The position numbers and the translations under genes were made by a program. From NCBI GenBank assembly GCA_001970955.1, contig MPUH01000554.1:1-46289 (forward strand): 46,289 nt of DNA, in the 5' to 3' direction. Under the pieces are notes generated by a model. The model was not told the origin of the DNA. It ran no database searches and worked only from the letters and a program-made list of their open reading frames with translations. Below are positions 39,901 to 46,289 of this stretch, piece after piece (positions within the stretch are counted from its first letter, which is position 1; the number at the start of each line of letters is the position of its first letter). This DNA comes from Stentor coeruleus (Eukaryota; Ciliophora; Heterotrichea; Heterotrichida; Stentoridae).

Positions 39901-42900
39901 GAAAAGGAAATGTTTTTTAGTTTGCATAATAATTGTGATAACCCAGTGAAATTTGAATGGCCTGAAAGACCTAATTTTGTTTTTCACCCAAGCTGTGGAC
40001 ATCTTGCCCCAAAAACAAGTAAGCCTATCAAACTTGTATTTAAAGCAGATGAGTCTCAATCACATAAAGCTCTTGAATTCCCTTGCCAGACAATTCAAAT
40101 TATTCAAGGTAAAGAATTTGAAGACTGGGATAATTCAATGACCGATGTGCGATTTGTAACACAAAAACAATACGAAGCTATTATGAAACGTAAAGAAGAA
40201 GAAGAAAAACGCAAAAAAGAAGAATACGAAGCAGCTCAGAAAAAAGGTACTGTGAAAAAGCCTGTAGCCGCTCCTCCAAAAAAACGTGAAGACCGTAAAG
40301 CTGATCTAGAAGAAGAAGACCCAGATGGTGATCCTACAATCGAAATCCAAGAAATCCGCCGTGAGCCTAACTACCAAGAAGTAGATAAAACCCAAAAGCA
40401 AGTTATTCTAAAAGTTACAGCAATAGCCGATTATATAAAATACACTTGTGAATATCAAGAAATCCGTTTTGCTTCAACCTTAATGTTTGCAACCAGAAGC
40501 TTTAAATTCCCTCTAAGAAATTCTAGTACAATCGCCATGCCATATAAATTTAAAATCTGTTCAGCAACAACAGGACGTCTTGATGCAGGACCATATAGTG
40601 TAGCTCCTCGTGAAGGTGTAGTCCAACCAGGTTGTGATGAAGTTGTAACAGTAAAATTTAGCCCAAGTGAAGTTGATAATTTAAATGAAAGGCTTTTAGT
40701 ATGTTCAATGACTAATCTTTCCCCTGATTTAGAACCTTTAGTCATTGAACTTAAAGGTAAAAGCGCAAGACCTGTCTGTCATTTTGAACTTCCATCAAGT
40801 AACTATAGAGAGAAAAAAGCTCATGATAAACTAGCAATAGATAGTTCATATCAAATTTTAGAATTTGAAAGCATGGGAACTAAAGTTAAAAATACTAAAA
40901 GATTTTATGTTGTAAATCCTACTAATCAAGGATATGAATTTGAATGGGAACCTGAAGAAAAAGAAGGTACAGAACTTGCATTGAAACAGTTTAAATGTTT
41001 GACTACTAAAGGTGTGATATTAAGTGGGAAAAAATATGAAATGGTATTTGAATACACACCTGAATTTGTTGGGACACATGAAACTTATTGGAAATTCAAA
41101 ATACCAACTGAAAAACTTACTCAGAATTTCTTAGTAGTTGGGATGGTATTAGAACCTGTTGTTTTATTAGAAAAAGGTATGATTAATTTTAATCAACTGT
41201 TACTTGGAGGTAAAGCTGTAGAAGCAGTTAATATAATCAATCAGGAAATAATCCCTTTTTCTTATAGTATTGATAAAGATTCACTTAAAGGTGATGAAAG
41301 TTCTTCAGAAGCTCTAACTGTAACACCTATGAATGGAGTTATACCACCACAAGGGACTTTTAAACTGGAAATCACATTTAAGCCAAGGACTGATACGAAA
41401 TACAATTTTAATGTGGTGATTAATGTTAAAAGAAAAGCACGACCTTTAGTGCTTAATGTTAAAGGAGTTGGGTATATAATTTCTCATAGTGTACATTATG
41501 AAAATGCTCATAGCGCTTTATTAACTGAAGAGCCTTGTAATGTGAATTTCGGGTCTTTGTTTATCAATGAAACTCAAAGAAGGACTGTGCAAATTGTCAA
41601 CTCAGGGAAGTTTAATTTTGATTTCTCTTGGAAGAAGTCGAATAAAGTGACTTTCATGTCGATTTCCCCTGAACAAGGGACTGTAAGAAGTGGAGAGACT
41701 ACAAATGTTGAATTAAAATACTTGCCACAATCTGAACATGATTTGAAAGGATCAAAAATACACTTGAATGTTGTCTCAGGGCCAAAATACAGTTTTGTGT
41801 TACAAGGGAGCTCCAGAAAGCCAGGGGTTCATTTCGGGTTTAACGAAAAAGATTTTGGTCCATGTTTTGTCTTAAGGACGATTATGCCTAAAACAGAAAT
41901 GCTAGAAATTATTAATTATGATAACTCAGCAATATCTATTGAAACTACATTTGAAAAACTACCACATTTAGATGTACAACTAGCACCAGGACAAGTATTA
42001 TTGCCAACAACTCCAAACGACCCTGATCTTGAAAAGAAAAAACTTCTAGTTCCGATAATTTTTACACCACGTGAAGTGACTAACTACAGCGACATAATAA
42101 CATTTGATATAAATAATGTTATGAAATATCAAGTAACAGTTAAAGGTGAGGGTGTCCCAGTAAAACTTGAACTGGGTTCCCGTGAACAAGAAAACGTGGA
42201 CTTTGGTGTAGTCCGTGTTGGTGCAGAAAAAACTAAAACAGTTCAATTAATCAATAAATCCAAACGGTCAATAAACTTAACTTTAGTTGATGGAAGTGGT
42301 GTTGATGAACTTAAAAAACATGCAGTTTTCTTTACACCTGATACTGAAGTAGCTCTTAAACCTAAACAATCATTAAACATAGAAATCACATTCAAACCAA
42401 AAGAACGTCTTCCACCTTTTACAGACCAGATACTTACAAGATTTAGTAATGGAGAAACTAAGAAACTTTTTAGTATTAGTGGAGCTTGTCATGGTGTTGA
42501 ACTTAAACTTATGGAAGAAGTTGTAAGTTTTGGAAGTGTTATTATGGGATCACATCAGTCTAAAAAAATCCAATTGTTGAATATTGGTGATGTAGCTTGT
42601 GCTTTCCAATGGGACTCAAGTAAATACAAAGAAAGTTTTACTATCACTCCAGAGTCAGGGACAATCCAAGCTAATACTGAAATTTACTTTGAAGTGACGT
42701 TCCATCCAAAAGCTGCTTCACAAGAAATTCGTATTCCAAAAGTTGCCTGTAATATCCAAGGATCAGAATCATTATCTGTAACTCTTCATGGTTCATCTAT
42801 TATCCCACCACCTGAGTCTACAAAAGATTTGCTTTTTGACCCAATAGTAAGAGAGACCAGAGTTCAGAAAGTTCAAGTCAAAAACCCAAGCGCTATAAAA

Positions 42901-44307
42901 TGGAGAATACAACCAAGTTTAAGTACAACAGCTGAAATCAGTAAAAACTATTGGACTGGGCCTCCATTTTTAGAAATCCTCCCAGGAGCAACAGCAGATT
43001 ATGAAATAGCATATACACCTTTAACAATGACTGGAGATGTTAATCATCAAGGAACTTTGTTTTTCCCATTACCTGATGGTACAGCACTTGTTTTTAATCT
43101 TAATGGTATTGCTAAACCTCCTAAACCAATAGACTCTATAGTTAAAGAAATCAAAGCTAAAGTACCTCAGATACTCATAATGCCTGTTAAAAACTGGCTT
43201 GAAACCACTCAAAGATTTGAAGTTAAATGGGAACTTGAAGGTGAACAAGATCCAGCTATATTAATAAGAGGGGCAAATACAATTGATGCACCAGGCTACT
43301 CAACAAAAGAATATAAACTAAACTTCCTCACATACAAAGTTGGAACGACAAAGTTTAAAGTTACATTTACAAACCCAATAACTAGAGAGTATTTATATTT
43401 TAATGTTGAAATGAAAGCTATGCAACAAGAACTTCAAGGGACAATTGAGCTTATTTGCCCTATACGAGAAATAGTTCAAAAAGTTATAATGGTAGCTAAT
43501 CCTTTATCAAGTCCATTAGAAATAAGCAAGAATATGATAGTTTGTGATAATGATTATGTTATGATAGAACCTGACTGGTTAGAAATCCCAGGGAAATCTG
43601 AGTCAGGAATCGAAGTATCTTTTAGACCTTTAATAGCAACAGAGCAACAATCTAAACTTATGATAAAAACTCCACAATTAGGTGAGTTTAATTATGTACT
43701 TATACTTAAAGGCTTACCTGCAACCTCACAGCGTAGTTTAAATTTCTCAACTTCTTTAGGAACAGAGTTAGTTCAAGCCTTCCGTTTTACGCATTTTTTG
43801 AAAAAACAAGTACAATTTGCTATTAAAATTGAAAGACTTCTTGGCTCAGGTCCTGCTGATTTTATTACTGATAAACCTATTTGTGATGCCCCTGCTTCTA
43901 ATTCTTGGGATGGTAATGAACTTACTTTACCTATTAGATTTGAACCTAGTAATCCTGGAGACTCAAGAGCTTTACTTACTTTAAGTCATGTTGAAGCTGG
44001 AGAATATACTTGTACACTTAATGGAATGGCTACTGCTCCTATGCCACAAGGACCATTTAAATGTATTCCAGGCAAAGGTATTGGTATTGAATTTAGGAAT
44101 CCTTTTTATGAACCTATGGAATATTCTATAAGACTTGATAATCCAGCTTTTACTATTTCTGCTAAGTCGCCAGTGAAATTGGATTCAAAGAAAAGCTTGT
44201 CGATACAAGTGGTTTATAAACCTCAGGATGGTAAACCTGCCACTGGAAGGATGATTGTTACAACAGGTGATTTACAACCGTGGATTTATTATTTGTCGGG
44301 AGAATAA
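30913..44307 (+). CDS. HYDIN: HYDIN, central-pair axonemal protein
   Basis: A giant protein of the C2b projection of the ciliary central pair, needed for normal beating. 4464 aa in one uninterrupted 13.4-kb frame (human HYDIN ~5100). The N-terminal block EPTVIQFYNYEPLDTKTFTL starts a long series of ASH/MSP-like Ig domains; their first strands recur as DFGSVFLRHP, DFGKVKVLED, DFGTIFTCR, NFGDIPYNES, NFGNMVLGKD, DFGRVLVGTL, DFGVVRVGAE and SFGSVIMGSH. In the middle sits the HYDIN adenylate-kinase-like P-loop domain: Walker A GSPGKGKS at 1839-1846 and a Walker-B-like GVVIDDL at 1943-1949. Charged low-complexity linkers occur near 320-390, 1750-1830 and 3080-3150. The ATG at 30913 has an in-frame TAA just upstream. 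An out-of-frame ATG lies at 30885. Composition alternates in blocks along the gene. Confidence 0.97.
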   Translation: MLPNTVSQSGSVIKKSPSKLIEDQLSGKSLSDIHRKPEIIQFLNIADYSIYPNTNVPLDEPLFKPEPTVIQFYNYEPLDTKTFTLMLRNKDCVSRRVKIIPPDSRLFSLLKSKTDAPVETGTKVAPGMVTEFVIQFTPEAKVDYSYDLVVVTEREKFIVPIRCQGQRAMISFPDLVNFSICPVKHPTEKPVIIRNVGEKPTKWVLKIPPPFSAEKTEGFLEVGQVDQVILRFHPQESRNYDEEIILSYDTLEAYVKLMAEAQNDPNVYLSKTFIDLKKAYITLSSQDTFKIINKSEVPNEFEWRAFANEQEEQEKKNKLLLQLSQEEAEERMIIEENLEIEDEVESLDSDDSYDDMEMKSLKERKLQRALAALERKYANIRKAVEDDLMLFQDDIFKIEPQRGKIWPNSELEITVTFCPQSALHYTCTAYCNVTCSEERLQLTLEAIGIGPEAILSTTEYDIGDVFVNDNKDIPHIFIENQGAIEAKYSIIPSDTPFGSKFTFEHYEGILGTSEYNRKQPLRIKFCSDLMGEFSETFRIKLSGSSDELSLTLKGHVMPPSFKFDKEEINFGEVSYQFPYSEIVRIQNTSRVGFTYHIRVPGDAANLKKEFEIIPSSGFLKPREIHNIQIDFMPMTVKRYDMVLVVDVEGVGPDMHTLPIKAECSTPKVELIPSDTIDFGSVFLRHPYEYHLEMKNKSKLQAKFEMIPQDEQSTLVAAYTPDKEEGFIEPKSSGIIKITLIPQKAGHIRIPMHVKILGDNNGQPHMITLVAFCTGPIVSVMTPELDFGKVKVLEDYPLKVTLHNKSDIEAEYTAFTKNRNSCFRVVEKVGNLQPGEVRDITVICCADECMAFNEILHIVVKEGEDVDVVLKARGTGTTAYCESDLKVVDFGTIFTCRMHTKRFTIQNRGRKPQKLKWNRINQRGNLIPIVDPSKIQNTRIVSANTTGLSNSKDKDKQPENFVFTVNPVTVLLQPKTQITFEFSCNSTTAGNISENITCTSLVGNERKDRVVFECNLKGQFIDPFLQFTENTVFFKYVWQKGVPIEPLTKEIEITCVALLPANFLLKCTPPFSINRERFALEPGQSESLRVDFDPGHKYDKTSGQAVQKLQIIHTDHPQKDNIELIGEVCFPNLKMETTTVDFGCILNDTTKKVYMKMTNCSILDVIYDWNFIEEINMGEDAPESSDPINQLFDILPVKGKLSPGETETVEFSYHSGEGSRHTAIAVCSVEGGPDYEVILTGESSVVNYQLSRYSINFGDIPYNESSVQEFFIENIGKVPFEYSINLDTLQRPGILEVTPAQGKVGASEKAKISMKITPGVPDYLEEVIQVEIAHYDPILLKLNAKGIYPALLFHLPRPDDTKHADLLEQLREQKNIQQTSFESFMQTSKNESKTGRALKFDPVLVDLEADADRIEICEKLTKAIDKYYLKTRKKGQGEEKSLSSVMNEVQEKIIAAQWECNFGNMVLGKDKVRQIRLSNVGQLPVTYSFDMKQLKLNGITIEPTKIPKLLADESQVFVVKFQSNKKTMHFGPIKIVSNVEVKNGLNYQLVFKANLTTPDFNLSSEVIDFGRVLVGTLSTAKLRIENTREVACEWTYVSKHANNATIINKDSERFQVNPSFGLLQPGQKCVVDVVFTPIQEKAITYKLEFKITNNQNSKFLVVKGIGMSQNLEFIPNKVILGPVLPYSKEAWTLVEMRNPTDNPIEVYSLDFDNKYREEEEMLRNYEGFDTGIDENTVSQTDVAGTQRKDAKVLFMAPRKPGMPLWKEVVTMYEKKQKKMQQNVKDKEMEDKMKSENEDDRKAAEEYFKNKVPEVEETKMVEEKFPNFIPEGERHSVIVWGSPGKGKSFLAMSLAEKHGRALLSLNSIIDWHLQQSTQTGEEIQKFLLAQSEKKEKDLQEREKLKKARKKVEETPFDEKIYRYLPAELFEKAVSERIKSPDCNAGVVIDDLRCEYQPNLLNSADLLSKIFNTQNLQLLILNDSAEPGSQEPAEEGDLLVPKEPDAKELEQFLKEKEEITSMFTKLVVKSDMQEDQGVIEIGKRLLNELPTSNKKSKLIESTIEIVPAPVFPDPDSLPLPPPQVWQIVSKPRNRQKPPAITGFTLLTPINQEMKEGNEEPSKRMDLSEENLDRSKGRWIVESNSSMFILVKFFSIDIGSFDANMQFEIVGCNKHFNLTCSCVCQFPVINSDPRNVFMKRKKARPAAVPDCYVSKHYISQETKYEFGPLLIGKLADKKNLESVKKTNAENFRITNNGLYPINIEFALRSCIASDKKSAFIFEPESMKLAVDETREITVWAFPDGLGEFTDTLLALIEGNPKPVMFPMSCQGEKPIAEADPELIVFERILLKQKLTKSINIKNTGRIPLKWNLGGIDALPEEFSRDKTAGVLKPCETATVSITFTAIKQQKFHTKITLEVCDVEGIGIKQDPKVINIEAEAFDVKVNMNFGNEKGIIDFKDVRVFEEVQQNITLSNSGIYDVKYNFLIKKKIMRDMFSFTPSEGSLAQNQTQAITVTLKTDKEKRLDPAKDQSDIKLLILEGASGEKCEELPINVALNAVFSKYSIHPLRNINFGPLQYGDNRARNFEIRNDGIFDFDFNITELIDERQKMDKTQRKQSPKEEQKTKPKDPAPIKKPPVDPKKVTKGKEAMSSIDIGQFTICPSSGTVSKSNSVVVSITFNAEGSKLYQKTLAINISNRDPTDNISGIPYDLAGESCIPGVNTFDFDMIFEEQTVIPSLALSHSQKMLSSKVFAQEENVFLFGTQISSKNHEGVCEKFKIMNCSKVPANVLFSVKPRTTSKSEGFGFEVSPQKVHILPHGYEYVKVTFKPTDMIAYGGIFEAVVDGGDPNPKTHKLSFELRGEGTLPTVSQQGAVLSDDGKSLVKFPRTKLTKCSKLPITLINGGLIPATVKFEMEPHKCFKFSDSMSATLMPKTITPFEIEFKPEEVQKYSHEVRMITLNNPYELQVFSLTGEGYQEDIMFEGLEEKEDEIFFGDCIVGQEKEMFFSLHNNCDNPVKFEWPERPNFVFHPSCGHLAPKTSKPIKLVFKADESQSHKALEFPCQTIQIIQGKEFEDWDNSMTDVRFVTQKQYEAIMKRKEEEEKRKKEEYEAAQKKGTVKKPVAAPPKKREDRKADLEEEDPDGDPTIEIQEIRREPNYQEVDKTQKQVILKVTAIADYIKYTCEYQEIRFASTLMFATRSFKFPLRNSSTIAMPYKFKICSATTGRLDAGPYSVAPREGVVQPGCDEVVTVKFSPSEVDNLNERLLVCSMTNLSPDLEPLVIELKGKSARPVCHFELPSSNYREKKAHDKLAIDSSYQILEFESMGTKVKNTKRFYVVNPTNQGYEFEWEPEEKEGTELALKQFKCLTTKGVILSGKKYEMVFEYTPEFVGTHETYWKFKIPTEKLTQNFLVVGMVLEPVVLLEKGMINFNQLLLGGKAVEAVNIINQEIIPFSYSIDKDSLKGDESSSEALTVTPMNGVIPPQGTFKLEITFKPRTDTKYNFNVVINVKRKARPLVLNVKGVGYIISHSVHYENAHSALLTEEPCNVNFGSLFINETQRRTVQIVNSGKFNFDFSWKKSNKVTFMSISPEQGTVRSGETTNVELKYLPQSEHDLKGSKIHLNVVSGPKYSFVLQGSSRKPGVHFGFNEKDFGPCFVLRTIMPKTEMLEIINYDNSAISIETTFEKLPHLDVQLAPGQVLLPTTPNDPDLEKKKLLVPIIFTPREVTNYSDIITFDINNVMKYQVTVKGEGVPVKLELGSREQENVDFGVVRVGAEKTKTVQLINKSKRSINLTLVDGSGVDELKKHAVFFTPDTEVALKPKQSLNIEITFKPKERLPPFTDQILTRFSNGETKKLFSISGACHGVELKLMEEVVSFGSVIMGSHQSKKIQLLNIGDVACAFQWDSSKYKESFTITPESGTIQANTEIYFEVTFHPKAASQEIRIPKVACNIQGSESLSVTLHGSSIIPPPESTKDLLFDPIVRETRVQKVQVKNPSAIKWRIQPSLSTTAEISKNYWTGPPFLEILPGATADYEIAYTPLTMTGDVNHQGTLFFPLPDGTALVFNLNGIAKPPKPIDSIVKEIKAKVPQILIMPVKNWLETTQRFEVKWELEGEQDPAILIRGANTIDAPGYSTKEYKLNFLTYKVGTTKFKVTFTNPITREYLYFNVEMKAMQQELQGTIELICPIREIVQKVIMVANPLSSPLEISKNMIVCDNDYVMIEPDWLEIPGKSESGIEVSFRPLIATEQQSKLMIKTPQLGEFNYVLILKGLPATSQRSLNFSTSLGTELVQAFRFTHFLKKQVQFAIKIERLLGSGPADFITDKPICDAPASNSWDGNELTLPIRFEPSNPGDSRALLTLSHVEAGEYTCTLNGMATAPMPQGPFKCIPGKGIGIEFRNPFYEPMEYSIRLDNPAFTISAKSPVKLDSKKSLSIQVVYKPQDGKPATGRMIVTTGDLQPWIYYLSGE

Positions 44308-46170
44308 AATAATAGTGGATTTTTAATATGGATTTTGGAAAATTTTGTTAAGGGTTTGAAATTTTATAGAGAAGGTTTAGTTTAGGAGGGTTTTTATAGG
44401 TGTGTTTATGTGTTTTGTATTTCATTTATCTTTTGAAAATTGTAAAAGATAATTTAGGATTACTTTCATCTATAAAATGCTTTATTTACATGAAATAGTT
44501 ATTGATTTATATGATGATTGTTAGTAAATATATATATAATATCTTCGAATAAACAACTTTGCTTATTTAATCAAACTACTTAAAAAATAGTATAAATTCT
44601 CCTGTATTTTAGGAAATCCACAATATATAAATTCTATAGCCTTTTAGTAAGTTCTATCACCAATCTCTTGCCTAGCAAGTTTCAAGGATTTATAAATATC
44701 ATCTAAATAATCTCTTTGCTTCACCTATAAAAATTCACAAATGAAAGAAAATTTCGCTTTTCACACTACAATTTTTCTTTTAGGCTTAATTTCACCTGAA
44801 TCCCAACATAAAAGTATAAAACCTAACTAATATCCCTCATTTTAATATAAATCCTAAAATCTTCTAATCAACTATAGGATATAAATTTTTAATCTCATTA
44901 GTTAAGGAACTTTTATCACTGTGAAAATATATATTTTCTCTATTTCAATACTTTTCTTCCAATAAACTCATATATTTTACAAAAAAAATTCATATTTACA
45001 AGTATCATATTTTCTAAACTACTATATAAACATATTCCGAAATCAAGTATTATTTATCCTATAAGTATTACTTAAAAATTATTTAGTTATATTTTTAATA
45101 TAAAATTGGCTTTAAATTTACACCTTCCTGTGCTTTAATTGTTATATAAAAATGAAATAGGTTAATTTTTATATCAATACCTAAATATTATATCTAAAAT
45201 CGAGAAAATATTTTCACATGCTCAACTAAAATATAATCAACTAAGAAAATACTATTTTTTTTCAATTGCACATATACTGATAAATGTTAGGTTCGAACCC
45301 GGCTCAGGCATTTTTTTATTATTTTCTTCTATAAACTTAAAAAACTGATATTTGATTACCCTGTTCATAATTTTTTTTCCCTGCCTACATCATCTAAATA
45401 CAATTTTCAAAGCTTAGCATCATATTCACAAAAAATAATAACTAAAAAAACTTTTAAACAACACAATAAATTTTTGAGGTTATAACTTAAAAATATTATA
45501 CAATAAAACTTATAAAATAGTCATTTAAGATTATTATTATATCCCTAACTTCTATATTATTCCCTATAATTAATAACAAAAAAACTTGTAAAAAATCTTA
45601 TATAAAACTAATAATTTAAAACTTCCATTCATAATATAATTTAAAGGTTTAATTTACTAGGCAAAGAAAAAACATAAAAAAACTCTCAGATATATAATCC
45701 TTACTTTTATTAAAGTATATTTTTCAATCATCACAAACTTATTCCGAAAAAAAACCCCTAAGAATAATGTTATTTAATAAGCTTGATCAAAAAAAGTAAA
45801 TTTATATAATAAATATGTTTACGAGTAAAGCAAAATTACGTTATAAGTTGTTCTATACGATTATCCATAATCCGTATTCATTTTTTCGTATAATTTTTAG
45901 TTTATTATATTAAATGTCTAAGTAAAAACCCAATTCAAGTTTTTTTTTTAAAGTGATCCTCGATATCCAATTTAAGCTAAAAATCGATATCTAATCATCA
46001 GATGATACTTAGAGAGATTATATGATTATATTGAAGAAATCTATATATTCCTTTATTCACGTTATAGATAATTTTATAAAATCCTCGTTTTTATGAACTA
46101 TATATTTACAAAGATAAACTATGTTAAAGACTCTAAAGAGGTTTTCCGATTAAAATCTTTGATATGTTTA
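44308..46170. other. Gene-poor AT-rich region
   Basis: 1.86 kb with no supported gene on either strand. Just after HYDIN the + strand is G/T-rich (44341-44400: 17 G, 0 C), changing to A/C-rich and G-poor after about 44600. A tRNA-like B-box with a T-run lies at 45290-45317. There are homopolymer and TA-rich tracts (for example 44527-44541) but no clear tandem repeat, transposon end or RNA gene. It is the longest gene-free stretch in the window. Confidence 0.55.
45290..45317 (+). promoter_or_regulatory. tRNA-like B-box followed by T7 (possible Pol III relic)
   Basis: GGTTCGAACCCGGCTCAGGCA matches the 3' end of a tRNA: a perfect B-box (GTTCGAACC) followed by an acceptor-like stretch and then seven T, as in a Pol III terminator. 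The T-stem does not pair properly and no matching acceptor strand, D-arm or anticodon arm is found upstream on either strand, so this is not an intact tRNA. It could be a tRNA fragment, a Pol III control element, or chance. Confidence 0.3.

Positions 46171-46289
<119 letters not shown>

Noticed and set aside
45220-45320. An intact tRNA ending at the B-box.
   Set aside because: The T-stem does not pair, and no complementary acceptor strand or anticodon arm is present upstream on either strand.

Overview
This window looks like macronuclear DNA from a heterotrich ciliate, most probably Stentor coeruleus or a close relative. The DNA is AT-rich and gene-dense on both strands, and almost all genes are uninterrupted; one reading frame runs 13.4 kb. 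TAA, TAG and TGA all end reading frames, and Trp is TGG throughout, so the standard code is used. That separates it from Blepharisma, Condylostoma, Paramecium and Tetrahymena. The few introns are GT-AG and exactly 15 nt long, a size known from heterotrichs. The gene set is that of a ciliated cell: PACRG, HYDIN, a tubulin deglutamylase-type carboxypeptidase, a cAMP-dependent kinase regulatory subunit, a cyclic-nucleotide phosphodiesterase and a voltage-channel-like K+ channel.

Layout. 0.5-5.1 kb (+): a VHS-GAT-appendage endocytic adaptor, broken in this assembly by a 109-bp duplication, followed after 9 nt by a 669-aa protein of unknown function. 5.2-8.5 kb (+): PACRG, then a K+ channel whose 5' end carries a frame-breaking 128-bp duplication. 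9.0-9.8 kb (+): an unknown protein. 9.8-21.2 kb (-): an acylated ankyrin-type protein, an acylated PDE, a CEP57-like coiled-coil protein, a WDR62/MAPKBP1 WD40 protein, a START-domain protein (two 15-nt introns) and a cytosolic carboxypeptidase (one 15-nt intron). 21.9-24.9 kb (+): a long coiled-coil protein and an A/B-type cyclin with KEN and D boxes. 25.0-25.6 kb (+): a decayed coronin pseudogene. 25.8-29.3 kb (-): a membrane protein with three PX-like domains, and the PKA regulatory subunit, which is inflated by two assembly duplications. 30.2-44.3 kb (+): an EF-hand protein and a complete 4464-aa HYDIN. 44.3-46.2 kb: a gene-poor AT-rich stretch. Right edge (-): the last zinc finger of a C2H2 protein.

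How the genes fit together. HYDIN, PACRG, the carboxypeptidase, CEP57-like and WDR62-like proteins belong to axonemes, basal bodies or microtubule organising centres. The PDE and PKA-R (and perhaps the channel) belong to cAMP/ion signalling that controls ciliary beat. Ciliary genes are abundant in ciliates, so this neighbourhood need not be a functional cluster.

The least expected signal is compositional. The + strand repeatedly passes gradually from A/C-rich (almost no G) to G/T-rich (almost no C), then flips back abruptly every 1-3 kb. The flips sit in most intergenic spacers whatever the gene orientation, and several also occur inside HYDIN and other long genes. A second technical signal is four single-N joins, each flanked by near-identical copies of about 77-152 bp. 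These are best read as unmerged overlapping contig ends, and they make some protein models too long.
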